Shown: positions 1 through 11,090 of the stretch, one piece after another
Layout of the letters: every line of letters begins with the position of its first letter
Numbering within the stretch: position 1 is the stretch's first letter
Assembly: GCF_000313135.1 (NCBI RefSeq)
Contig: NW_004457669.1
Span: 124,001 to 188,000 of the forward strand
Direction: 5' to 3'
DNA: 64,000 bases
From: Acanthamoeba castellanii str. Neff
Taxonomy: Eukaryota > Discosea > Longamoebia > Acanthamoebidae
Translations under genes and position numbers: made by a program
The notes under the pieces: model-generated
Seen by the model: the letters and a program-made list of their open reading frames with translations, nothing else
What the model was told of the DNA's origin: nothing
Database searches by the model: none

Positions 1-1
1 G

Positions 2-1535
2 GAGCGCCGGGGCAAGCTCCGCCCGAGGAAGAGCGTCTCCGAGATGACGGTGCCGTGCGAGTCGCGCACCGAGCTCAAGTCCCTCCAGACCACCCAAGCC
101 GGTATGCAGCTTCATCTCCTTGCTTTCGCCAACCCGAATCAGAATGAATTAATCTGCGATCGATTTTGTTTCTCATTTCTTTTTGATGTTTTGTTGCTGA
201 CGTGGCAACAGGCGTGGAGGTGTCGCGGGTGCAGGGCTCCCTGATGTTCACGGTGGGCCACTACCGGGTGTGCCACCTCATCGGCAGCGGCGGTGGCGGC
301 CGCGTGTACGCGGGGCTCGACCCGGTCACGGGCCAGCAGGTGGCGCTCAAGATCTGCTCGAAGCAGCTCACCGATCGTCAGATGGAGAGGCTGCGCACCG
401 AGTACAACGTCATGAGCAACCTCGCGCACCGACACATCATCAAGCTCCACGGCGTGTTCGAGAACGACTCCCGGCTGTGCCTCGTCATGGACTACGCCGA
501 GGGCGGCGACCTCTTCGAGCACATCAAGGCCCACAAGCAGCTGCCGCGACCAGAAGCGCGCCGCCTCTTCCGACAGCTGGTGAGCGCGCTGAGCTACATG
601 CACTCCCAGGGCTACATGCACCGCGACCTCAAGCCTGAGAACTGCCTCCTGGACAAGGACCGCAACCTCCTGCTCGCCGACTTTGGCTTCTCCAACTTCT
701 GGTCTTCCTACAAACTGGAAACCGAGGGTGCGTCCCCAACAACAACATCTAAAACCAACGGCGTTGGTTGGCATTGCAACCATCAGATTACCAACACGCA
801 GCATTCCATAGGTGTGGGATCGCTGAACTATGCTTCGCCTGAGATCATCACATCATCGGCCACATATGTAGGACCCGAGGTGCGTACGAACATATGTTTT
901 GAAAACCCACATAAATTGCTGTTTGAGAAGATAGGAGTGCTGACATTGAAGCACCCCAGGTTGATTTGTGGTCGCTGGGCGCTGTGCTCTACACGATGGT
1001 GACCGGCAAGCTGCCCTTCTACGCCGCCGACCCCACCAGCACCCACCGCAAGATCCGCCGGGGCGCCTGGCGGGTCGATGCGCAGATCAAGGGCGATCCC
1101 GACGTGTTCGACCTGCTCTGCCGGCTGCTGGAGCCCAACCCGCTCAGGCGCGCCACCATCTGGGACGTGATCAACCACCCCTACTACAAGGGCAGCGGCA
1201 TGATCAGCGCCGAGGGCGGCTGCGGCTCGTCTTCCACCACCACGCGCACGTCGCCGCCGGTGTCGCCGACGGGATCGGACACGCTCAGCTTCCTCCCTGA
1301 TTCATCTTCATCCAGCGCAGCTACTGCGACAACTTCATCTTCGTCCTCCTGCTTCTCCTCGTTTTCCTTCTGCACCTCTCTGTCTTCGTGCACGTGCTCG
1401 ACGTGCGCTACCGCCTCCTGCACGACATCGACATCGACATCGACAACCACCACGACGACGCCGCTACGCACGAGCACGCCGGCAAAGGAAAAGAAGAAGC
1501 GAACAAAGCACTTGCTCACACCAATTGCAGAGTAA
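2..1535 (+). CDS. Ser/Thr protein kinase, CAMK/SNF1-like (5' end outside window)
   Basis: Exons at about 2-101, 212-727, 812-879 and 960-1535 join in frame to a full kinase domain. Visible motifs are a glycine loop (GSGGGGRVY), the ATP-binding lysine in VALKI, the catalytic loop HRDLKPEN, the DFG magnesium site in LADFGFSN, and the activation-segment end SPE followed by VDLWSLGAVLY. This order and the sequence around HRD and DFG match CAMK/SNF1-type Ser/Thr kinases; the exact subfamily is not certain. The domain ends in HPYY about 110 codons before the stop. The remaining tail is almost pure Ser/Thr/Cys, likely disordered. The reading frame is open at base 2, so the true start and any N-terminal domain lie upstream of the window. 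Confidence 0.88.
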
Positions 1536-1675
1536 TGTTGTAAGTAAAACAATATCTATATTTCTCTATTTCCTGACCGCATAGTTTGCATGCCGTGAGA
1601 GCTGCTTCTTTTTTCTAATCTTCAGCGGCGATTTATTTCGATTTGTTGAATTCAAGAGATCAATCGAACAAGATA

Positions 1676-1963
1676 ATGTCCATCCACAAGCTCGACAAGA
1701 CCCACGCTACGGTGAACCTCGAGGAGGCCGCCACCCGCACCGGCACCATCCGCTCGGTGCCCTACCACGAGACCATCGCCTACCAGCGCTTCTACGCCAA
1801 TGTGTTCACCAAGGCCACCGTCTTCGGCAAGAGGCTGATTCCCCTGACCAAGAACTACGCTCCCACTGCTTTCCGCTGGGGTGCCCTCGCAGGTCTCGCT
1901 GCGGCCTACGTAATCGAGCCTTCCTTCCTCACGAAGTACTTCACCAAGTCTGAGTCCAAGTAA
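1676..1963 (+). CDS. Small membrane protein resembling complex III subunit QCR10/UQCR11
   Basis: Single-exon gene of 95 codons starting at the ATG at 1676. An in-frame TTG upstream is not needed. The C-terminal half contains KNYAPTAFRWGALAGLAAAY, a single hydrophobic segment preceded by a basic/aromatic stretch. This matches what I recall of the smallest cytochrome bc1 subunit (UQCR11/QCR10: K-N-x-x-P-T-A-x-x-W-G-A followed by a helix). If right, it is a one-helix accessory subunit of mitochondrial complex III. The N-terminal 50 residues are not like animal UQCR11, which is shorter, so the protein is longer than the usual family member. It is convergent with the Rab7-like gene that follows. 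Confidence 0.6.
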   Translation: MSIHKLDKTHATVNLEEAATRTGTIRSVPYHETIAYQRFYANVFTKATVFGKRLIPLTKNYAPTAFRWGALAGLAAAYVIEPSFLTKYFTKSESK

Positions 1964-2200
1964 ACAATTGTATGCCCCCCCCCTCAATTTTCAAATCTTT
2001 CGCCAATTTAAATGTTCCGAGCGAACATGAATCAATTGCTCACCTGCGCCCCCCCACCGACGCACAGAGGCCTCGTCATCTCTCCCCTCCCTCCGCAAGG
2101 CGCTCAACGGACTTTGGTCGCTACGTAGAAATAAATAATTATTCCATACTTATTGCTACAAGTTGAGCTGTGTGCTCGTTTGGCACACCCGCCCTCTCCA

Positions 2201-3212
2201 CTAACACGACAACTGGCAAGGCTGCTCGCCGTCCTTCTCCATGTGCACATCGCGCAGGTGTATCCTGTCCTCGGCGAGCTGTTGTTGATTCCTGTCGTAG
2301 AGGGTTAGACCAAAGAAGCCGGCGTGAGCCACAAAAGAAGCTGATGATGGTCATCAGGCGTACCAGATGTCGAGCTTTCGCTTGGCCTTCTTGGCGAGGG
2401 CGTGGAAGGCCTGCTCGACGTTCTCGCCGTCCTTGGCGCTGACCGAGAAGTGGGGCATGTCGCCGTTCTCCCTGCACCACGCCTCGGCCTTGGCATGCGA
2501 CACCTTCCTCTGCTCCTCCAAGTCTGTCTGAACGTCCATGAGACCATCGTCATCACATCATCGTCTGCTGCATCAACGAGCAGTACATGACAAAAAGAAC
2601 GAAGCAGTGAAGTACCTTGTTGGCAAAGACGCCGAAGACCGTGTGGTCGACGTCGGCCTGCGTGGGCATGCTCTCCTCGTAGACGCGCTTCCACTGTTCC
2701 AGCCGCTCGAGGGAGCGCGGGTTGGTGATGTCGTACACCAGGATGCACACGTCGGTGCCCCGATAGAACACTCGCCCCAGCGTTTCGAAGCGATCCTGCC
2801 CCGCTGCGCTCCCACCAGTTAGAATTAGAACAATCAACCACTGTGGTGGGAGGGGGTAGTAGTGATGCAGTGTACCAGTGTCCCACACTTGAAGGTAGAC
2901 AATGGTGTCGTCGACCAGCAGCTCCTTGGTCAGGAAATCAGCCCCTGTGAGTGCGAAGGGAGAGTGAGCATAGGAGGTCGGTTTCACCAGACGGAGGTAC
3001 GATACCGATAGATGCTCGATAGAGCTCTCTGAACTTGCCCTGCACGTACCGGCACATGAGGGACGTCTTCCCCACGCTGTGAACACCAACTCGTTATTAT
3101 GTCACTCTGCCTTGATGTCACCTTGACAATTCATGAGTGGTGTGGTCAGAACGCACCTGGAGTCGCCCAAGATGAGGACTTTGAGGAAGGGCTTCGTGTT
3201 GGAGTGGGCCAC
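2201..3212 (-). CDS. Rab7-like small GTPase, copy A (start codon and prenylation motif altered)
   Basis: Six coding exons on the minus strand (about 3157-3212, 3006-3076, 2876-2944, 2616-2803, 2364-2527, 2201-2291) join at matching phases. G1 is GDSSVGKTS, switch I region YRASIGADFLTKELLVDD, G3 WDTAGQ, G4 NKTD, G5 SAKD. The combination with WCRENGDMPHF points to Rab7, a late endosome/lysosome traffic GTPase. Two oddities. First, where copy B has its ATG this copy has GTG (3210-3212), and no in-frame ATG is seen just upstream, so initiation may use an upstream exon or be lost. Second, the C-terminus reads PCQLSC rather than PCQC because six extra bases separate the two cysteines. It may be a diverged working gene or an early pseudogene. 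Confidence 0.8.
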
Positions 3213-3697
3213 AGTGACTAGGAGATGATGAGATGTTGTTGTGCGCGCAGTTGAGTTGAATTGAATGCAGCCAGGCTGGTCTCATCCACAAACAGTGGTG
3301 CACCCTTTCATCGAACAAAAGCAGAAGTTTGCAGAAGCAGCTGCCCCATCGTGACCAAAGAGCAGCATGCTGCACGTTTGCTGCCCCTTCGGCAGGTGCG
3401 GCTTCCCAAAGCTGACCGCGTTGGGGCACGTATCAGGTTTGGGCAGCGCACGTTCCAGAAGTCACTCCCAGCCAGCGCAGGAGCAGCTTCGCCAACCTGA
3501 TCTTCTCCTGCACAATTCGTGCACAAGCCTCCACTCCCTGGTGTGCTGTCGGCTTTGCCTTCCACGTTCGCGCCATCATTCTAGACTGACCCCTAGGGCC
3601 ACTCTACGCCTTCTCAGCCTTCGATCGTGACTAAAGGAGGTATTATTCCAGAATCCACGAATGCTACAACCTGTGCTCGTTGGAGGGCTGCCACGAA
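3213..3697. other. Intergenic segment between the two Rab7-like genes
   Basis: No convincing gene. It holds the presumed promoter of copy A. Part of it (about 3300-3600) is recognisably similar to the region upstream of copy B, so the tandem duplication carried 5' flanking DNA with it. Confidence 0.7.
3300..3600 (+). repeat. Duplicated Rab7 upstream segment, copy 1
   Basis: Shares ordered blocks with 4865-5055: GCACGTTTGCTGCCCCTT, AAAGCTGACC, a CACGTT(C/A)CAGAAG block, and a GCAC(A/G)ATTCGTGCACAA block near the end. Spacing differs by small indels, as expected for an old tandem duplication that took in both the gene and its 5' flank. Confidence 0.7.
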
Positions 3698-4812
3698 CTA
3701 ACACTGGCAAGGCTGCTCGCCGGTGTCATCCGCGTTCACGTCGCTCAGGTAGGTCCTGTCCTCTACGGGCTGTTGTTGATTCCTGTTTACGGCGGAGAGA
3801 CGCTGGTTAGACCATCTGCTCATGAGGCATTGTATGATAAGATGCCGGCGTGGGTTGTAATAGAGATATACCACTCATCAAGGATTCGCTTGGCCTTCTT
3901 GGCGAGGGTGTTGAAGGCCTGCTCGACGCCATCGCCGTCCTTGGCGCTGACCGAGAAGTGGGGCATGTCGCCGTTCTCCCTGCACCACGTCTCGGCCTCG
4001 ATCTGTGACACCTTCCTCTGCCCCTCCATGTCCATCTGCACGCACACGAACAATCCTCGTGGTTAGGCGCATATCGACATTGTTCAGCGTCGTCTGCTGC
4101 ATCAACTACACCACCATAGTACAAAGCAGTGAAGTACCTTATTGGCAAAGACGCCGAAGACCGTGCGGTCGACTTCGGCCTGCGCGGGCATGCTCTCCTC
4201 GTACATGCGCTTCCAGTGGTCCAGCCGCTCGAGGGAGCGCGGGTTGGTGATGTCGTACACTAGGACGCACACGTTGGTACCCCGATAGAACGCTCGTCCC
4301 AGCGAGTCGAACCGCTCCTGTCCCGCTGCGCTCCCACCAATGTCACAGTTGAGGAATAACACCGGGGGGGGGGTAGTTGTGGCGCAGTGTACCGGTGTCC
4401 CACACTTGGAGGCAGACCACGACGTCATCTATCAGCAGCTCCTTGGTCCGGAAATCGGGGCCTGTGTTGTGTTGGTGTGTGAAGAGGGAGGGTGAGTGTA
4501 GGTACCCCAAGCCTCGCACATCACCAACTGCTGTTGCAGACGTTGTGGGTGGCACGATACCGATGGTAGGAGCATAGTTGCCGAATCTGCCTAGCACATA
4601 CCTGCGCTGAAGGGATGTCTTTCCCACACTGCACCACGACAACATTGTAAAACGTGTAAACAGTACTAGTCAGCCACACATTGTCCCACCACCGCGTAAT
4701 GTTGTTGGCATTCTTTCCAGCACGCTCTCTGCATGGAATGCCCAGAGTAAACGCACTGGGAATCGCCCAAGGCGATTATCTTGAGGCAAGGCTTGGTCTT
4801 CGTGTTGGCCAT
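3698..4812 (-). CDS. Rab7-like small GTPase, copy B (intact)
   Basis: Six exons (4757-4812, 4561-4628, 4393-4461, 4138-4325, 3872-4035, 3698-3782) with the same phases and nearly the same exon lengths as copy A. It starts at an ATG (MANTKTKPCLKIIALGDS). G1 is GDSHVGKTS, with His where Ser is usual. G3 is WDTAGQE, G4 NKMD, G5 SAKD. The last exon ends EQPCQC then stop, a canonical C-x-C double geranylgeranylation signal as in Rab7. The expected role is late endosome and phagosome maturation and fusion with lysosomes on the cytosolic membrane face. This appears to be the functional parent or sister of copy A. Confidence 0.9.
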
Positions 4813-5187
4813 GGCTGCTTGAGTGCAACCTTGTGTGTCAGGCAGCCACCCTCAGTTCATAGAACAGAGAAAGGCAGAAGTAACTGCCCAAGCGTGAAAT
4901 TGAGCACGTTTGCTGCCCCTTGGACAAGTGTGGCTTCTCAAAGCTGACCAACCCGATTCACAATTCACGTTTGCGCTGGCCACGTTACAGAAGCCACTCC
5001 CCCGGTCGTACCCCCCGGCTGTATCGCCCCTTGCACGATTCGTGCACAAATATTATAATAGATGGCGCCAAATAACTTAGGCACTTTGCTGACGAAGTTC
5101 ACGGCTCGCCGAGATCTTCATATCCACACAGAGCAAGGCCATAGAAAAGGAGAGAAGAGAGCAAAGGTGCTTCTTAGCTTACACCGG
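4813..5187. other. Divergent intergenic region
   Basis: Shared 5' region between Rab7-like copy B (minus) and the S28 peptidase (plus). The second copy of the duplicated flank lies at about 4865-5055. No further gene seen. Confidence 0.6.
4865..5055 (+). repeat. Duplicated Rab7 upstream segment, copy 2
   Basis: Counterpart of the segment at 3300-3600, with the same block order and scattered substitutions and indels. It marks the 5' limit of the duplicated unit. Confidence 0.7.
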
Positions 5188-8081
5188 ATGAAGTTCGTGC
5201 TGTGCGTCGTTTTGCTGGTGGCCTTCCTTGGCCACTTTGCCGCGGAGGCCTACATCGCCCGGAGCAGTGCCTCCTCTGTCGGGCGCGATCTGCCCAAGGA
5301 GCAGTGGTACACCCAGGTATGGCCGCCCTCTCCGTTGATTACATCTTCAGCGCTCCTTGGGCATGTAAGATTCAATTTCTCTTTTTTTTTCTGTGATCAC
5401 AGAGACTGGACCACTTCAACGGCCAGGAGACTCGCACCTGGTACCCTCCCACAGCGTTTCTTTTTAAAAGCATTAATCAGTTCGTTGGAAGCTGTAGGAG
5501 CGGACTCTAACCACGTGTACAAACAGGAAGCAGCGTTATTTCATCAACGACACTTTCTGGAACCCTTCTGCCCCCGGCCCCATCTTCTGTACACCCTCAC
5601 CCTCTCCCATCCTTTCTGCTGCTCACCCGTCTGCTGACTATCATATTCGGTGGTTGCGGACGACGATGTTGTTGTTGTGCCACACCACAGTCCAAATGGG
5701 CGGTGAGGGCGCTGTGAGCGGCGAGGACGTCGTGCTGCTCCAGATGGTGCAATACGGAATCAAGCACGGTACGCTCCGGCGTAGTCCCTCTTGCACACGC
5801 GCGTACGACGAGTGCTCAGTGTGTGTCTCACCTGCAACGCACACCACACCACACCACATCACGCACGCACGCATGACACACGCACACGACGACAGGTGCG
5901 CTGATGGTCACGCTGGAGCACCGCTTCTACGGCACGAGCCAGCCTCTGCCCGATCTCTCCATCGAGTCCCTCCGCTTCCTGTCCTCTGAGCAGGCGTACG
6001 TCACCTCACCTCCCTCCCGCGCCTACGTGCGTGCGTTCGCTCATCACCGGCTTCATTCACCGACACCTTCTTCTTCTTGTTGTTGTTCATGTTGGTGTTG
6101 GTGTTTGCTCTCTCCCTTCTCCTGCCCCGCAGTCTCGCCGACGCGGCCGAGTTCCTCCTCTGGCTCAAGGACCAGTACCAGGCGCCCAAGTCGCCCATCA
6201 TCACCTTCGGGTGCTCCTACCCCGGTACGTTCGCAGCGAGAGCCCATTGCGCAACAACGCCCCACCGAGCCCGCTCTGCCATGCAAAACTCACAAAAATG
6301 GCTTAATTTTTTATGATTATCTTTTATTATTATACTTTATTTATAATTTATTTCTCACATATACTTTTTGTGCTCCTATCGTGGCGCTGTATAGGAGCGC
6401 TGGCGGCGTGGTTCCGTCTGAAGTACCCGCACGTGACCTACGCCTCGGTGGCTTCGTCTGCGCCCGTGGAGGCCACCCTCGATTTCTTCGAGTACCTCGA
6501 CGTCGTGGACCAGTCCCTCGGTGAGTCCCCTCCCCGCCTTCTATTCGCCGCCGCCGCCGCCTGGGCAAACGTCGTCAGCTGACCGAGCGCCCACTTCCCT
6601 CCAGAGTACTTCGTGGGTGACAAGTGCGTCGCCAACATCAAGCAGGCCACCACCGCCGTCAGCCAGCTCATGGCCAGGTACGACACACGACACTCAACAC
6701 ACGAACCCAAGTCGCACACGCACCACCGCACACGCACACCGCCCGCGTGTGGAATGTTCTTCTCAATGTTCATCTTACGCGTGTGAGCAGCCCCGGCGGA
6801 AGGGCCAAGCTGCAGAGCCTCTTCAACTTCTGCGGGCCGATTCAGAACGAGCTCGACATTGCCAACTTCTACTCCTCCCTGGCTGGCAACTGGATGGGCA
6901 CCGGTACCGCCCCCTCGCACACGCATCGCAGCTCACGAACACACGAACAAGAACACACGCACACACGCACACACGCACACACGCGCACACGCGCACACGC
7001 ACGCACACGCACACGCACACGCACACGCACACTACTTGTTCACTCAGTCGTCGTGTGGTGCAGTGCAATACAACGACGAGAACGGCAACCCTCTCGACGT
7101 CATCTACGTACGCGCGCATCTTGGTCAGGCTTCATACGTGGATCATGCTAACGTCAGTGCTCTCTCTCTCCTCCCCTGTGTGTTTCGTTTTCATGTTGTG
7201 ATTCTGCAGTTGTGCAAGATCATGACCCAGCCCGGCGTGGACCCCCTCACCGCCTACGTCAACATCTCCAACATCTTCCTCCGCTCTCAGGACGTACGTT
7301 CGCCTGACCTTTTTTTAAATTTTTATATAATTTAATTATACTTATATTTTATTATTACTTTTTGTGCAGCAATCGTGCTTGGACGTGTCCTACGCCGACG
7401 CGATCGCCCAGCTGCGGGACACCAGCGCTGCCGCCGCTGGCGTGGGCATCCGCCAGTGGGTCTACCAGACCTGCACCGAGTTCGGCTACTTCCAGACCTC
7501 CGATTCCGGTACCGATCGCCCCGCAGCGTCGGTGTCGTTTCTCTCCTCTAACTCGCTTGCGCCCACCCAGATGGTCAGCCCTTCGGCGACGGCATGCCGC
7601 TCAAGTTCTCCCTCGACCAGTGCCGGTACAATTATTATTTTATATATTATTTATTATTTACTTATTTACTTATTACATTAATTTTATTGTGTTTTTGTTT
7701 TTGTTTTACTTTTACTTTTATTAGTTTTTGACGATTGAGGCATTGACCGGTTGTACCGCACTACGCAGTGATGCGTTTGGTCTGATCGACCCGCCCCGAA
7801 TCAACGCCACGAACCACATCTACGGTGGCAGGAACCTGCCCGCGTGGGGACCGTCCAACATCCTCTTTGTCAACGGCAACATCGACCCGTGGCATGCGCT
7901 GTCGATCACCAAGAGCATCTCGCCGTCCCTCACCACCGTGTTCATCAACGGCACCGCCCACTGCGCCAACGTGCTGCCCGCCCACGAGAACGACCCGCCC
8001 AGCCTCGTGCAGGCCCGGAAGGACATCCAGGCCCAGATCGACCAGTGGCTCGCCCAGGCCAAGCGCCAGTTTGCCTACTAA
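5188..8081 (+). CDS. Secreted serine carboxypeptidase, family S28 (lysosomal Pro-X / thymus-specific protease type)
   Basis: Fourteen exons starting 5188-5316 and ending 7769-8081. A clear signal peptide opens the protein (MKFVLCVVLLVAFLGHFAAEA). The first domain block QRLDHFNGQETRTW, then QRYFIND and GPIF, is the classic S28 N-terminus. The nucleophile serine is in GCSYPGALAAW. The acid residue is the Asp in NGNIDPWHA and the histidine lies in NGTAHCANV, so the triad is complete. S28 enzymes remove C-terminal residues after proline or act as dipeptidyl peptidases, usually in lysosomes or outside the cell. In a phagotroph this fits digestion of prey protein. Eleven of the thirteen introns begin with GTAC. 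Confidence 0.92.
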
Positions 8082-8279
8082 TCCTCTTACCGTCACCCCT
8101 GCTACACCACCACATGTGGGGCTTTTCTTTCACGCAGTGTTTATGTTGCGCTCGGAGCAAATACATCATTTTATTACTATCATCATTTTGTATTTGCCTC
8201 GCGCTGCTATTGTACGGTTGGTAAGTTTCGAGGAGTCGTAGCCCTTCGTTCTTTCAAGGCTTGCGGTCGCGCACGCCGG

Positions 8280-11058
8280 TCACTGCGCGGAGGAGGTGTC
8301 GTCATTGTCGGCCGCGCCGTCTTTTTCTTCGTTGGCTGCGGCGGGCAGGGCCTCCTTCGATTTGCTCTTGGACTTCTTGCGGGGCGACGACGGCACGACG
8401 GTCGTAGTCTTCAACGAACTGTGAGAAATGCACAAAACAGGTGAGTAACCGCACACGCCGCACACGCACACACGCACGCACGACGGCACGCACCTTTCAA
8501 GGCCTTCGGGGCGCTCGGCCATCTTGGGCAGAGTGCGGCAGGAGGTGGTGCGGAATCGGGGCTGGCAGCCGCCGTTGTCGACAGCGGGGAAGCTGAGGGA
8601 GGAGGTGTAGGGGCTGTTGGGCGCCGACGCCGGGCCGCCGATCGGCTTCTTGCGGGGCGACACCGGCGGAGGCGGGCCGTGTGCGCCCGGGGCGGGCGCC
8701 GAGTGCGTCAGGTCCGGTCGTGGCGTGTCGAAATAGTTGCCCTGCGCTCTCTCCCCTTGATTGTGTCGTGTCGTGTCGTGTCGTGCGTGTGTCAGCCTCA
8801 CGGACGCCACGAACGCACCAGAGCTCAAGCGTTTGACGACGACGCACCTTCCAGCTGCTGGGCGGCCTGCTGGGCGAGGCTGACGCTGCTCTTCTGCCCG
8901 GCCGGCACGTAGACGGCGGCTCGCTTGGGCACGTCGTTCTGCTCACCCCACACAACAGCGGCCCAGTGAGCGGATGGAAAGGAGGAGAAGGTGGTGGATC
9001 TGCGTACGGTGAGGGACTGGCCACGAGGGCGAAGGGCGGCCGCTCGGAGCGCCGCGATCTGAGGCGAGCCCAGCAATTCGTTGGCGGCCTGGTTCAGCTC
9101 TGAACACGTGTGTGCGTGCGTGCATAGAACGAAAACGAAAGAGAGAACGAAAACGAACGTCGTTAGCGTGTCTGTCGCCCGGTAGTGTGCTGTGCCGTGT
9201 GCTCGGTGGTGTACCGATGGTGGAGATGGCGCGCTTCAACTCTCGTCCCTGCATGCCGCCCTTCTTTCGCGTCAAGCTGTTGATCAGATCTGCACCCAGC
9301 CACCAACCAACCAGGCGTGAGCAATTAATTTCTCATTTTATTTATTTTAATATAATAATGTTACGTAATTAATTGTTTTTTTGGAATAATAATAAATTAA
9401 TATAAAAAATAATAGGTGGCGGGGTGAACCTTCTCGGGCGGCTCGGTCGCCGTCCATCTTCTTCTTGATGGTGGTGAGCTCGTTGACCCACTCGGTCTTC
9501 TCCAGTTCGCTCTCGGCAAAGAAGCGGATCAGCGACTCACCGAACTCAGTGTCCAACCCGAAGCTGTGCTTGTTCTCTGTGTGCACAGTGTGTGTGTCGC
9601 CGCATCAGAACACGCGCACACACCGGGCCGCACACGCACACACACAAAAAGGCGGGAAAAGAGGAACGCACTGGGGTCGTCGGGTATGGATCGCGGGACG
9701 AGGTATTTGAGTTGGAACGAGGCACGGAACTTGAGGTCCTTCTCTGCGGCCATTGGCTTTTTCCGCTTCAGCGCCGCCAATCCGCTGCCTGCACACGTGT
9801 CGTTGAGTGCCGCACTCAACGTCGCGTCTTGCGCGTGTGTCGTGCGCGTGTGTCGTGCGTACCAGTGCTCTTGGCCACGACGAGGAGGTCGGAGAAGAGG
9901 AAGACTTGGTTGGGCTGTCGCTTCTTCTGTTTGACGGACCACACGATGAGCGTGCCCTGTCGCACAAACTTGCGCCCAGGCACCACCAAGTTCTATGGCC
10001 CGTCACCACCACACATCCGCGTGAGTCGGAGTTAAAATGTCCATCGTGCGTGTTCGGAGTGGTAGCTCGCTTCTCTTTTGAGTGTGTTACGGAGCTAAAA
10101 AAGTAGGGGGTGAGAGGAGCGCACCTCTGCTCTGTTGCTGAAGCGGGATTGGATGGTCGAGACCAAATGTACATGCTCCGACTCCTCGGCCTTTTCCTCG
10201 ATATACGACGCCACGCTCGCGATCTGGTCCAGAGCCTGCACCAAATCAACGAATTGTTAATTCAGATATTATTAGCAACAAAACACTAAAATGGTAATAG
10301 AATAATTATAAGAATAAATCCTACAATTTACCTTTTGGAGGGATTCGAAGTCGTTGTGGTCCTTTTCGGTGTGCTTGAGGAGGTCCCTGAGGAGGAGCTG
10401 GTATCGGGGGATCCTCTGTACGGGCATGATGAGGTACGCGAAGATGTCCTTGTTCTCCAGCTTGGCCCCGTTCGACTTCTCCAGGTCCTGTGTCGCGCGC
10501 GTGGTCAGCCGCATGTTGTGTCGTGTGCGCGTGCTTCGCGTGTGTCTTATTGCACGTGCGCGCCGTGTGTCGTGTTGTGCGCAGGGTTGTGGGTACCGTG
10601 ATGTAGGCACCGAACTCCAGCGAGTTCTTGCGGGCGTGGGCCAACTCACTTCGTGCTCGGTCATAGTCCTTCACGTATTGTGTGTAGACCTTCAAGAACA
10701 GGCCCTGCACCACACCACCACCACCACCAACATGTATCATGAAATATATTAGCCATCTTAATTGTTTTCTAATCGTATGAAATGCTAAAGACAGAATGTA
10801 TGTAAATGTTTTTTTAAAACAATATAAACATAAAATAAAAGTATGTAGTATTGCCATGGGGGACAAAATTGCGTACGAGCTGGAGGAAGATGTCGCCGAG
10901 CTTTTGGTGTGGCGTCCACTTCTCGACGCGTGGTGTGAGGTCGCGCAGCAATTTGCCGTTGTAGTTCACGATCACCTGCAGATCGTTGTACAGTGACTTT
11001 ACCTCCTTCAACGTCACCTAAAATCACACCGCACACGCACACGCACACATGCACACGC

Positions 11059-11090
<32 letters not shown>

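Noticed and set aside
6950..7035. CACACG-rich stretch as a possible regulatory or Z-DNA element
   Set aside because: Lies within an intron and is one of many such tracts in this window; no specific evidence for function.
8939..9007. Extra 69-bp intron inside the RhoGEF C-terminal exon
   Set aside because: It has GT-AG ends but is a multiple of three without stops; the sequence cannot decide between intron and coding.
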